Source: Odobenus rosmarus divergens
Lineage: Eukaryota > Chordata > Mammalia > Carnivora > Odobenidae
Direction of reading: 5' to 3'
NCBI RefSeq assembly: GCF_000321225.1
Contig: NW_004450324.1
Coordinates: 2,135,920 to 2,199,919, forward strand
Length of the DNA: 64,000 nucleotides
The position numbers were made by a program, and so were the translations under genes. Under the pieces are notes generated by a model. It had not been told where the DNA came from. It made no database searches and saw only the letters and a program-made list of their open reading frames with translations. Positions within the stretch are counted from its first letter, which is position 1. Every line of letters begins with the position of its first letter. Positions 32,551-43,384 of the stretch are shown here, piece by piece.

Positions 32551-35500
32551 TCATTCTTTTTTATGGCTGAGTAATATACCATTGTATATATACCACCTCT
32601 TCTTTATCCATTCATCAGTTGATGGACATTTGGGCTCTTTCCATAATTTGGCTATTGTTGATGATGGTGCTATAAACATCAGGGTGCATGTGCCACTTTG
32701 AATCAGTATTTTTGTATCCCCTGGGTCAATACCTAATAGCGAAATTGCTAGATCATAGGGTAGTTCCGTTTTTAACTTTTTGAGGAACCCCTTACTGTTT
32801 TCCACAGTGACTGTACCCGTTGGCATTCCCACCAACAGTGTAAGAGGGTTCCCCTTTCTCCACATCCGCACCAATATCTGTTATTTCCTGTGTTGTTAAT
32901 TTTAGGCATTCTGACAGGTGTGAGTTTGTATCTCATTGAGGTTTGATTTGTACTTTCCTGAAGACGTGTGATGTTGAGCATCTTTTCATGTGTCTGTTCT
33001 CTGTATGGATGTCTTTTTTGGAAAAATGTCTATTCATGTTTTCTGCCCATTTTCTTAACTGGATTATTTGGTTTTTGGGTGTTGAGTTTTATACGTTCTT
33101 TATAGATTTTTGGATACAAATCCTTTATCAGATATGTCATTTGCAAATATATTCTCCCATTCCATAGGCTGCCTTTTAGTTTTTTTTAAAGATTTTATTT
33201 ATTTATTTGAGAGAGAGAAAGTGAGTGAGAGAGAGAGCATGAATGGGGCAAGGAGCAGAGGGAGAAGCAGACTCTCTGCCGAGCAGGGAGCCCAATACGG
33301 GGCTCTGATCTCCAGACCCTAGGATTATGACCTAAGCCAAAGGCAGACGCTTAATTATCTGAGCCACCCAGGCACCCCTGCCTTTTAGTTTTGTTGATTG
33401 TTTCCTTCACTGTGCAAAGCTTTTTATCTTGATGAAGTCCCCAATATTTCATGTTTGCTTTTGTTTCTTTTGCCTCTGGCAACATGTTTAGTAAGAAGTT
33501 GCTATGGCCAAGGTTAAAGAGGTTGCTGCCTATGTTCTCCTCTAGGATTTTGATGGATTCCTAATTCACATTTAGGTCTTTCACCAATTTTGAATTTATT
33601 TTTGTGTATGGTGTAAGAAAGTGGTCCAGTTTCATTCTTCTTCATGTTACTGTCCAGTTTCCCCAGCACAATTTGTTGAAGAGACTGTCTTTTTCGCATT
33701 GGATATTCTTTCCTGCTTTGTCAGAGATTAGTTGACCATATAGTCAACTATATAGTCACTCATATAGTGAGTCCATTTCTGGGGTTTCTAATATGTTCTA
33801 TTGATTTATATGTCTGTTTTTGTGCCAGTACCTTACTGTCTTGATCACTACAGCTTTGTAATATAGCTTGAAGTCCAGAATTGTGATGCCTCCAGCTTTG
33901 CTTTTCTTTTTCAAGATTGCTTTAGCTATTCAGGATCTTTTATGCTTCCATACAAATTTTAGGATTGTTTGTTCTAAGCTCTGTGAAAAATGCAGGTGGT
34001 ATTTTGATAGTGACTTCACTAAATGTGTAGATTGCTATGGATGGTATAGACATTTTAACAATATTTTTTCTTCCAATCTATGGGCATGGGATGTTTTTCT
34101 ATTTCTCTGTGTCTCTTCAATTTCTTTCATAAGTGTTCTATAGTTTTAAAAGTATAGATCTTTTACTTCTTTGGTTAGGTTTTATTCCTAAGTATCTTGT
34201 GCTTTTTGGTGCAATTGTAAATGGGAGCAACTTCTTGATTTCTCTTTCTGCTGCCTCATTATTGATGTATAGAAATGCAAGATTTCTGTACATTGATTTT
34301 GTATCCTATGACTTTACTGCATTTGTGCATCACTTCTAGCAATTTTTCGGTGGAGCCTTTCGGGTTTTCTACATAGAGTGTCATGTCATCTACCAAGAGT
34401 GAAAGTTTGACTTCTTCCTTGACAATTTGGATGCCTTTTATTTCTTTTTGCTGTCTCATTGCTGAGGCAAGAACTTCCAGTACTATGTCAAATAACAATG
34501 GTGAGAGTGGACATCTCTGCCTTGTTCCTGACTGTAGAGGAAAAGCTCTCAGTTTTTCCCCACTGAGGATTATATTAGCTGTGGGTTGTTTGTATATGGC
34601 CTTTATGATGTTGAGATATATTCCCTTTATCCCTACTTTGTTGAGGGTTTGTATCAAGAATGGATGCTGTACTTTTTCAAGTGCTTTTTCTGCATCTATC
34701 GAGAAGATCATATGATTCTTATCCTTTTTTTTATTAATGTGGTATATAACATTGATTGATTTGCAAATATTAAACCACTCTAGCAGCCCAGGAATAAATC
34801 CCACTTGATGGTGGTGAATGATTTTTTAATGTACTGTTGGATTCAATTTACTAGTATTTTGTTGAGAATTTTTACACTCATGTTCATCAGGGATATTGGC
34901 CTTTTCTTGTGGGGTCTTTGGATTTGGAATCAAGGTAATGCTGGCCTCATATAATGAGTTTGGAAGTTTTCCTTCCATTTCTATTTTTTGGAATGTCTTC
35001 TGAAGAATAGGTATTAAACTCTTCTTTAACATTTGGTAGAATTCCCCTAGAAAGCCATCTGGCCCTGGACTTTTGTTTGTTGGGAGATATTTGTTAATTA
35101 TTCAACTTCTTTTCTGGTTATTGGTCTGTTCCAATTTTCTATTTCTTCCTTTTCAGTTTGGGTAGTTTATACGTTCTCGGAATTTATCCATTTCTTCCAG
35201 ATTGCTCAATTTGTTGGCATATAATTTTTCACAATAGTCTCTTACAATTGTTTGTATTTCTGTGGTGTTGGTTGTGATCTCTCCTCTCTTGTTCATGATT
35301 TTATTTATTTGGGTCCTTTCTCTTCTTTTTGGTAAGTCTGGCTAGGGGTTTATCTATTTTATTATTTCTTTCAAAGAACCAGCTCTTGGTTTCATTGATC
35401 TGTTCTACTGTTTTATTGTTGTTGTTTCTATATCATTGATTTCTGCTATAATCTTTATTATTTCCTTTCTTTTGTTGGCTTTAGGCTTCATTTGTTCTTT

Positions 35501-36479
35501 TTCTAGCTCTTTTAGGTGTAAGGTTAGGTTGTGTATTTGAGATTTTTCTTGTTTCTTGAGGTGGGCCTGTATTGCTATATACTTCCCTCCCATGATTGCT
35601 GTTGCTGCATCCCAAAGGATTTGGACTGTCATGTTTTCATTATCATTTGTTTCCATGTATTTTTTTTTGTTTCTTCTTTAATTTCCTGGTTGATCCATTC
35701 ATTTCTTTAGTAGGATGTTCTTTAACCTCCATGTATTTGTGGTCTTTCCAAATTTTTTCTTGTGGTTGTCCTCAAGTTTCATAACATTATGGTCAGAAAA
35801 TATGCATGGTATGATCTCAATTTTTTTGTACTTGTTGAGGCCTGATTTGTGACACAGTATGTGATCTATTCTGGAGAATGTTCCATGTGTACTCGAAAAA
35901 AATGTGTACTCTGCTGCTTTAGGATGAAGTGTTCTGAATATATCTGTTAAGTAAGTCCATCTGGTCCAGTGTGGCATTAAAAGCCATTATTATCTTTGTT
36001 GATTTTCTGCTTAGATGATCTCTTCATTGCTGTAAGTGGGTGTTAAAGTTCCCTACTATTATTGTATTATTATCAGTGAGTTTCTTCATGTTTGTTATTA
36101 ATTGATTTATATATTTGGGTGCTCCCAAGTTGGGGGCATAAATATTTACAATTTTTATATTGTTTTCTTGGATAAGCCCCTTTGTTATGATATAATACCC
36201 TTCTTCGTATCTTGTTAGTGTCTTTGGTTTAAAATCTAGTTTTTATGATATAAGTATGGCTACTCTGGCTTTCTTTTGATGTCCACTAGCATGATACATG
36301 GTTCTCCATCCCTTCACTTTCAATCTGCAGGTGTCATTAGGTCTAAAATGAGTCTCTCGTAGGCAGCATATTGATGGGCCTTGTTTTTTAATCCATTCTG
36401 ACACCCCATGTCTTTTGATTGGAGCATTTAGTCCACTTACATTCAGAGTGTTTAGTGATAGATATGAATTTAGTGCCAT
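32551..36479 (-). pseudogene. L1 ORF2 (endonuclease-reverse transcriptase), broken
   Basis: In L1s this protein nicks target DNA and reverse-transcribes the element's RNA in place. Seen here on the minus strand: start codon at 36479 with the apurinic-endonuclease N-terminus (LNVSGLNAP, then C-L-R-E-T-H with the acidic residue kept). The catalytic loop normally read as G-D-F-N-T is G-N-F-N-T here (36051-36042), and a frameshift follows shortly. The endonuclease end with F-S-S...S-D-H-N lies at 35699-35977. The RT core (34259-34804) keeps the motif-A D (SIDAEK) and a D-D pair (L-V-D-D-M in place of F-A-D-D). A Cys/His-rich C-terminus (C...H-C-W-W-E-C) is at 32772-32981, and the frame stops at 32551. 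Multiple frames, an inserted CAN-SINE and the D-to-N change mean the copy cannot act. About 3.7 kb without the SINE, close to the usual ~3.8 kb. Confidence 0.93.
33184..33378 (-). mobile_element. CAN-SINE inserted in L1 ORF2, 14-bp TSD
   Basis: Antisense copy with poly(T), 'aaagattttatttattt', GA-rich tract and gagccacccaggcacccc end. Flanked by tgccttttagtttt at 33170-33183 and 33379-33392, so it landed in ORF2 after the L1 was in place. Confidence 0.97.
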
Positions 36480-36561
36480 TGTATTACTAGTTAAGTCATT
36501 GTTTCTGGAGATTTTCTCTGCTCCTTTCTAGTCTTTGTCACTTTTGGTCTTTCTCTCCCAT

Positions 36562-37461
36562 TCAAAGAATCCCCTTTAATATTTCTTGCAGGGCTGGTTT
36601 AGTGTTCAGGAACTCCTTTAGTTTTTGTTTGTCTGGGAAACTCTTTATCTCTCCTTCTATTCTGAATGACAGCCCTGCTGGATAGAGTATTCTTGGCTGC
36701 ATATTTTTCCCACTCAGCAGGTTGAATATATCATGCCACTCCCTTCTGGCCTGCCAAATATCTGTGGAGAGATCTGCTGCTAACCTTATTTGTCTTCCCT
36801 TGTAAGTTAGGGACTTCTTTTCTCTTGCTGCTTTTAGGATTTTTTTCTTTATCCCAATATTTTGCAAATTTAACTTTAATATGTCTTGGTGTTGGCCTGC
36901 TTTTGTTGATTTTGATAGGTCTGTGCCTCCTGAACGTGGATGTCTGTTTCTTTCCCCAGGTTAGGGAAGTTTTCAGCTATACTTTCCTCCAATAAACCTC
37001 CTGCCCCCTTTCCCTTCTCTTCTCCTTCTGGGACTCCTATGATACAAATATTATTATGCTTTATGGAGTCTCTGAGTTTCCTCAGTCTACATTCATGATC
37101 CAATATTTTTCTTTCTCTCTTCAGCTGCATTATTTTCCATAATTTTATCTTTTATATCACTTATTCATTCTGCATCTTCCATCCTTATGGTCATTACATC
37201 TAGTGCATTTGCATCTCATTACATCATTTTTTATTTGTTTTATTTCACCTAAAATTTCAGTTTATGTGTTTTATCTCTATAGTGAAGGACTCCCTGGTGT
37301 CTTCTATGCTTTTCTTAAGCTCAGCTAGTATCCTTACAATTGTTGCTTTAAATTTGGGATCAAAAATATTACTTAATATTACTTATATCTGTTTTAGTTA
37401 GATCCCTGGCTGTGACATTTTCTTGTTCTTTCTTTTGGGATGAATTCCTCCGTCTTGGCAT
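36562..37461 (-). pseudogene. L1 ORF1 (RNA-binding chaperone), broken
   Basis: ORF1 proteins are trimeric RNA-binding chaperones that package L1 RNA. Minus-strand ATG at 37461 opens MPRRRNSSQKKEQENVTARD, the expected carnivore ORF1 start. In-frame stops then interrupt the N-terminal part. The RRM-like middle is at 36876-37130 (NNICIIGVPEGEE, then AENFPNLGKE). The C-terminal domain is at 36562-36867 (ADLSTDIWQARREWHDIF, then ILYPAGLSFRI), ending at a tga at 36562. Length about 300 codons, a little shorter than usual. ORF1 and ORF2 are separated by an 82-base spacer. Confidence 0.9.
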
Positions 37462-39016
37462 TTTGTCTAGGTTTCTGTCTTCTTCTCTGTGTTAGGAAAA
37501 CCTGTTATGTTTCCTGCTCCTGAGAGTAATGGCTTTACAAAGAAGAGGTCATATACTGTCCAGGGCCTGGCACTTCAGGAAGTGTCTCTGGGGTATGCTG
37601 TGTGCACTCTGCTGCTGTGTTTTGGCTGCTCTTTTCCTCAGGTCAGTCCTCTGCAGAGTTTCTCCTTGCCTGCAGTGGGGAGTGTTTGGACCTTGGCCAG
37701 AGTGTGGTGAGTTTTAACTAGGTGTCCTCTGTTGTGCTTGTTAAAAGAGATCTGATGCTATTTCCATGAGAGCTGAAGCTTTGCTGCACTCTGTGGTGAG
37801 TAGATATGGTGCATGGCAGGGGAGGGTGTGGGGGGCAGTGGGGAGGTTGTGCTGGTCTTTTGGGGTAGGGGCCACCTGCTCTGATTCTCAGGCACACCTG
37901 CAGAGCACAGGGGGGCAGGGCTTGGTGTAAGTGATTTAGGCTACTGCTGTTGGCACTGTGCTGTTCAGTGAAGCCAGCTCATGCTGAGGGCTGGAGGAGA
38001 GAAATAGCAGCAGCCCCCTCCCCCATCCTGGAGAGGGCAGTTCACACCCACCACTGTCCAGGAAATACTCCCATAAGGGCAAACAATCTCCCTTCATGTG
38101 TCCCAGGCTTCCCTCAGATTCCTGCCTTCACCCTGACTATATCCATGCCATCTGCCCATGTGGCAGTGCAGTGCACATGTGTTCTATCCCAGGCAGGCCA
38201 GCTGGGTTTTAGAACTCCAAACTTTAGGGACCTGGTGTGGCATGGACTTATGCTGGTCCTCTGGGGAAGGGTCTGGCCACTCTGGGACCAATGCAGATTT
38301 GTCCTAGGAGGTCAGTCACACCAAACCGCAAGGGGGTGGATTTTGGAGTAAAGTGCAGCAAAGAGCCAGTGTCCAGGTTACCTGCCCTCAACAGGTGTCT
38401 CTGAACCTATTGCTGAGGGGCGGGGGATGGTAATGGTACCACCCACCTGGCTCTTTGGTCCCCAGAGAGGCAATGCCACCTTTCCCAGATGTGCTCCAAG
38501 AAGGGATAACCATTTCTCCCAATGTGTCCCAGGATATCCTCAGATAGTGCCATCTGCCCCAGGGTTATCCGCCCCTCTTCTCCATAGGAGCACTGCAGTG
38601 CCTTCAAAGACTCCACACCTGCTACGCCACAGACCTCTACAACTCCAGTCTTTGAGCTCCGCTGGTTGTAAAAACCCATGAAAGTTAGCCACTCTCATTT
38701 TCCCAGTTGATGTCTTTGGGGAAGTGTTTTCCTTGTGCGATCCCCTGTGCACTCCTCTCTCTGTCTCACTTCTCTCTGTGACCAGGCTCCGTCCCCCCTG
38801 CAGCAATCCTTTTCTCCCCCAAATTACATCTCTGTACCTCCTACCTTCCAAAATGTGGCGTCTTCTCTCCCTCTAGTTGTACATTTTGTTCTGTCAGTCC
38901 TCAGATTGCTTTACTAGGTATTCAGAATGATTTGATATTTATCCAGCTGTGGTTTGAGGGAGGAGCCAAGCCCAGGGTCCTCCAACTATTCTGCCATCTT
39001 ACCCCCTCCCCCCACG
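37462..39016 (-). promoter_or_regulatory. L1 5' UTR / internal promoter
   Basis: About 1.55 kb of GC-rich sequence upstream of ORF1, ending in a C/G-rich edge (acccctccccccc-type text at 39001-39014). The YY1-like site is antisense ctgccatctt at 38991-39000, about 15-25 bases from the element's 5' end, as in other mammalian L1s. Plus-strand open frames here (up to 133 codons at 37950-38351) are shadows of this GC-rich leader. Confidence 0.85.
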
Positions 39017-39500
39017 CCTGGTCTGGTAGTTATTTTAAATGGGAGAGATTTTTTTTTTTCATTTTCTTTGCTACTGATATTGTGAATAACATATATAGGG
39101 AGGCACTAAATCTTTGTGTAATCAAGTATAGTCAACTTATTTTATAAATAATCTTACCATTTATTTGCTGGTATACTTAGGTCTTCCTCAGTAGAAATTC
39201 ATTTCATCTCTAAACAATAATAATTTTGGCAGTTTTCCCCCTTACTTTTCAATACTTGTACATTTACCTATTGTTATTGTTTTATTTCATTTGCTAAAAC
39301 TTTCAGAAAAATAATGAATGATAATAGTGTTAGTGGGATCCTGGTCTCCTCATCTTTAAAGAACATGATTTCAATATTTCCTTGTTTCTCAGTTTCTGGT
39401 AGATTATAATTTCAATAAAAAATACCTTTATTTTTAGTTTACCAAGAAATTTATTGGCAACAAAGGTGGATGTCTTTATAATTACTTTAAAATATCCTTG
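39017..39500 (-). mobile_element. Old L1 fragment (right part)
   Basis: Decayed antisense ORF2 text of an L1M-type element: 'gttattttaaatgggagag', 'ttgctactgatattgtgaat', 'taatgatagtgttagtggg'-like order near 39310-39340 (equivalent of the 'gtggtgagagtgggcatcc' region in less decayed copies). It is interrupted on the left by the full-length L1. Confidence 0.6.
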
Positions 39501-39679
39501 ATAATGTAAATTCCTACAAACATATAACCTACCAACTGTGAATCAGGCAGAAATAAAAATTTGGACAGGCCAATTAGCAGTAGTGACATTGAAGCAGTAA
39601 TCAAAAAACTCCCAAAAAACAGAAGTCCAGGACAAGACAGCTTCACAGGTGAATTCTATCAAACACTTAAAGAAGAGTT

Positions 39680-39878
39680 GGGGCGCCTGGGTGGCTCAGT
39701 CATTAAGCGTCTACCTTCGGCTCAGGTCATGATCCCAGGGTCCTGGGATCGAGCCCCACATTGGGCTCCCTGCTCAGCGGGAAGCCTGCTTCTCCCTCTC
39801 CCACTCCCCCCTGCTTGTGTTCCCTCTCTTGCTGTCTCTCTTGGTCAAATAAATAAAATCTAAACAAACAAACAAACA
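39680..39878 (+). mobile_element. CAN-SINE inserted in L1, 17-bp TSD
   Basis: Best-preserved sense copy: starts ggggcgcctgggtggctcag, A-box text tggctcagt at 39692-39700, B-box gggatcgagcccc at 39745-39757, CT-rich tract, aaataaataaaatc and an (aaac)n tail. Perfect TSD acacttaaagaagagtt at 39663-39679 and 39879-39895. Confidence 0.98.
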
Positions 39879-42030
39879 ACACTTAAAGAAGAGTTAATAC
39901 CTATTCTTCTCAACTATTCCAAAAAATACAAGCAGAAGGAAAACTTCCAAGTTCCTTCGATAAGGCCAGTATCACCCTGATACCAAAAATAGATAAAGAC
40001 ATCACAAAAAAGAGAACTATAGGCCAATATCTCTCATGAATATAGATGTAAAAATCCTCAGCAAAATATTATCAAACTGAATCCAATAATACATTAAAGA
40101 AATTATACACCAAGATCAAGTTGGATTTATTCCTGGGATATAATGGTGGTTCAATATTTACAAAACAATCAATGTTATACATCACATCAATAAGAGAAAA
40201 GATAAAATCATATGATCATCTCATTAGATGCAGAAAAAACATTGGTTGAAGTACAATATCAATTCATGATAAAAATTCTCTGCAAAGTAGGTCTAGAGGG
40301 AACATACCTCAACATAATAAAGGCCATATATATGAAAAACATCATACTCTCTGGTAAAAAACGGAGAGCACCCCCCCACCCAGGTCAGGAACAAGACAAG
40401 GACATCAATTCTTACCACTTTTATTCAACATAGTAGTGGAAGTCCTAGCCACAGCAATCAGACAACATAAAGAAATAAAAAGCATCCAAGTTGGTAAGGA
40501 AGAAGTAAAGTTCTATTAACAGATGACATGATACTATATAGAGAAAACCCTGAAGACTCTACCAAAAGACTACTAGAACTGATAAAAGAATTCAGTAAAG
40601 TCCCAGGATACAAAATCAGTGTACAGAAACCTGTTGCATTCTATATATTAATAATAAAGGAGCAGAAAGTATAATTAAGAAAATAGTCCCATTTACAATT
40701 ACACCCAAAACAATAAGATACCAAGAAATAAACTTAACCAAAGAGGTAAAAGACCTATACTCTGAAAACTATAAAACACTAATGAAAGAAGTTCAAGATG
40801 ATGCAAAGAAATAGAAAGTCATTTTGTGCTCATGGGTTAGAAGAACAAATATTGTTAAAATGTTTCTACTACCCAAAGCAATCTACAGATTTAATGCAAA
40901 CCCTGTCAAAATACCAACAACATTTTTCACAGAAACAGAAAAAAAGAATCCTAAAATTTGCATGAATAGCCAAAGCCATTTTGAAAAAGCAAAACAGAAC
41001 TGGGGTATCAAAATTCTAGATTCCAAGATGTATTACAAAGTGGTAGTAATCAAAACAGTATGGTACTGGCATAAAAACAGACACACAGATTAATAGAATA
41101 GAACAGGAAACCCAGAAATAAACCCACAATTATATGGCCAATTGATCTCTAACAAAGGAGGAATGAATATACAATGGGAAAAGGATAGTCTCTTCAATAT
41201 ACGGTGTTGGAAAAACTGGACAGCCACATGTAAAAGAATGAAACTGGCCACTTTTTTTTTTTTTTTACCATACACAAAAATAAAATAAAAATGGATTAAA
41301 GACTTAAACATGAAACCTGAAACCATAAAAATCCTTTAAGAGAGCACAGGCGGTAATTCTTCTGACATTAGCTATAGCAACATTTTTTTAGATATGTCTC
41401 CTGAGGCAAGGGAAATAAAAGCAAAAATAAACTATTGGAACTACATCAAAATAAAAAGTTTCTGTGCAGTGAAGGAAAGAATCAATAAAACTAAAAGGCA
41501 ACCTACTGAATGGGAGAAGATATTTGCAAAGGACATATCTGATAAAGGGTTAGTATCCAAAATATATAAAGAACTGATGGAACCTAACACCCAAAAAACA
41601 AATAATCCAATTAAAAAATGGACAGAAGACATGAACAGCCATTTCTCCAAAGAGGACATACAGATGGCCAATAGACACATGAAAAGATGATCATTAGTAT
41701 TCATCAACAGGGAAATGCAAATCAAAACTACTATGAGATATCACCTCACACCTGTCAGAATGGCTAAAATAAAAAACAGAAGAGGCAACAAGTGTTGGCA
41801 AGGATGTGGAGAAAGGGACTTGCACTATTGGTGGGAATGCAGACTGGTGGAGACACTGTGGAAAACAGGATGGAGGTTCCTCAAAAAATTAAAAATAGAA
41901 CTACCCTACGATCCAATAATTCCACTACTGGGTATTTACCCCCAAAATACAAAAAACACTAATTCAAACCCTTATGTTTATTTCAGCATTACCCACGTCC
42001 ATCCATAGATGAATATAAAGAAGGTATGGC

Positions 42031-42058
42031 ACAAATACACACACACACACACACACAG
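42031..42058. repeat. CA dinucleotide repeat in L1 ORF2 end
   Basis: About twelve CA units, at the position where carnivore L1 ORF2 ends often carry a CA run. Confidence 0.95.
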
Positions 42059-42410
42059 ACGAGAGGAAATTATTCAGCCACACACACAAAAAAAGAAATC
42101 TTGCCATTTGCAACAACCCGGATAGGCTATAGAGTATAATGCTAAGGGAAATAAGTCAGTCAGAGAAAGACAAATGCCATATGATCTCACTCATATGTGG
42201 AATTTAGAAACAAAATAAATGAGCAAAGGAAATAAAAAAGACCGAGAGAGAGAGACAAACCAAGAAACAGATGCTTAACTATAGAGAACAAACTGGTAGT
42301 TACCAGAAGGGAGCTGGGTTGGGGGTTGGGTGAAATAGGGGATGGGGATTAAAGAGTACACTTATCATGATGAAAAAAAATAAAATTAAAAAAAATTAAA
42401 AAGTTGGACA

Positions 42411-43147
42411 TGAAGAATATGAAAAATTAAAAAAAATTAAATGTCCTTGATGTCTCATTTTTTTTAAATTCATGTAAGACTTTTTTAATATACCACATAC
42501 TTTAAAAAACAAAAAGTATAGATAAGTTTTGCAGTATCTTGACCTATTTTTATTGTGTCTCCCACAAGATAACACACTACAAGAAATTAGTTAATTGCCA
42601 ATTACTGGTTCTATCAAATCTGGGCTTCCCTTCCAACATATCTGAACAGACATCCTCAGAGGAAAAGAGTTTAAGAATGTTTTTAAAACATTTTTTTTCC
42701 TACAGAAGTAACCTGTCTTAATTATTTTTAAAATTACAAATTTTAAAAAAAGACAAAAGAAAAACAAAAGCTCATATGCTCCTAAACAGGAGATAATTTC
42801 TAGTCAATATTTGGTATTTGTTTTTCACATATTTTCTTTCCTCTAATATGTGTATAAAATACATTAAAATAGAGTTATAATTTCATATCATGTTTCTAAA
42901 ATAGGATTAAAAATAGGAGTAATGTAGAAAGTACAGAAAGAAGGTTCAGGATTGTTTGAGTTGGTAAATTTTCAAAAATTTTCCCATGATCCACTGTTAG
43001 AGTCCAGCATTATTATCAATACTCCTGGTACTCCTTAATGCAAGTAGGATTTTTAAAATTTTCCCATTGTAGAATTCACGCATAAGTATTACAAAATAAC
43101 TGAAAAATAGCAAAATTTATTTAACATTTTTAAAAAGCAAATGAAAA
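42411..43147. other. AT-rich unique DNA
   Basis: A 60-codon frame at 42539-42721 has no motif. Part of the first 100 bases may be more of the old antisense L1, but this is too decayed to call. Confidence 0.4.
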
Positions 43148-43162
43148 GGATGTTTAAATTTT

Positions 43163-43369
43163 ATTTTTTTATTTTATTTTTTTAAGATTTTATTTATTTA
43201 TTTGAGAGAGAGAGAATGAGAGAGAGAGAGCACGAGAGGGAAGAGGGTCAGAGGGAGAAGCAGACTCCCTGCCGAGCAGGGAGCCCGATGCGGGACATGA
43301 TCCCGGGACTCCAGGATCATGACCTGAGCCTAAGGCAGTCGCTTAACCATCTGAGCCACCCAGGCGCCC
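43163..43369 (-). mobile_element. CAN-SINE ('actccaggatc' subgroup) with 15-bp TSD
   Basis: Antisense copy with T-rich tail, GA tract, gggactccaggatcatgacc, ggcagtcgcttaacc and gagccacccaggcgccc. Flanked by ggatgtttaaatttt at 43148-43162 and 43370-43384. Confidence 0.97.
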
Positions 43370-43384
43370 GGATGTTTAAATTTT

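Larger units (their letters stand above)
32217..39016 (-). mobile_element. Full-length L1, decayed, nested in an older L1
   Basis: Minus-strand L1 with all parts in order: 5' UTR (39016-37462), ORF1 (37461-36562), ORF2 (36479-32551) and 3' UTR (32550-32217). About 6.6 kb without the SINE that interrupts ORF2 at 33184-33378. The 5' end carries a YY1-like taagatggcag (antisense ctgccatctta at 38991-39001), as at L1 promoters. No clear TSD is visible, so the insertion is not young. Both ORFs are broken. Confidence 0.92.
39503..42410 (+). mobile_element. 5'-truncated L1 (ORF2 to tail), plus strand
   Basis: Starts within ORF2 (aaattcctacaaacatataa) and runs to an A-rich tail at about 42369-42410. 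Broken frames encode the RT region: [14 protein letters not shown] with [14 protein letters not shown] (39561-39860), motif A ISLDAEK (about 40213), a D-D pair in L-T-D-D-M-I-L-Y (about 40515), then C-terminal pieces (41394-41690) and a Cys-rich part (C-W-Q-G-C-G, 41715-42008). A CAN-SINE interrupts it at 39680-39878. A T-run at about 41252-41267 and a CA repeat at 42034-42057 lie inside. A diverged TSD may be present (taaaatatccttgat near 39489 and aaatgtccttgatg near 42438). Confidence 0.92.

Noticed and set aside
34383..34715. 110-codon plus-strand frame
   Set aside because: Shadow of the L1 reverse-transcriptase frame on the other strand.
37950..38351. 133-codon plus-strand frame
   Set aside because: Lies antisense to the GC-rich L1 5' UTR. 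GC-rich leaders give long spurious frames.
39680..39878. tRNA gene suggested by A-box and B-box
   Set aside because: The boxes belong to the tRNA-derived CAN-SINE. There is no cloverleaf, and the copy has a TSD and A-rich tail.
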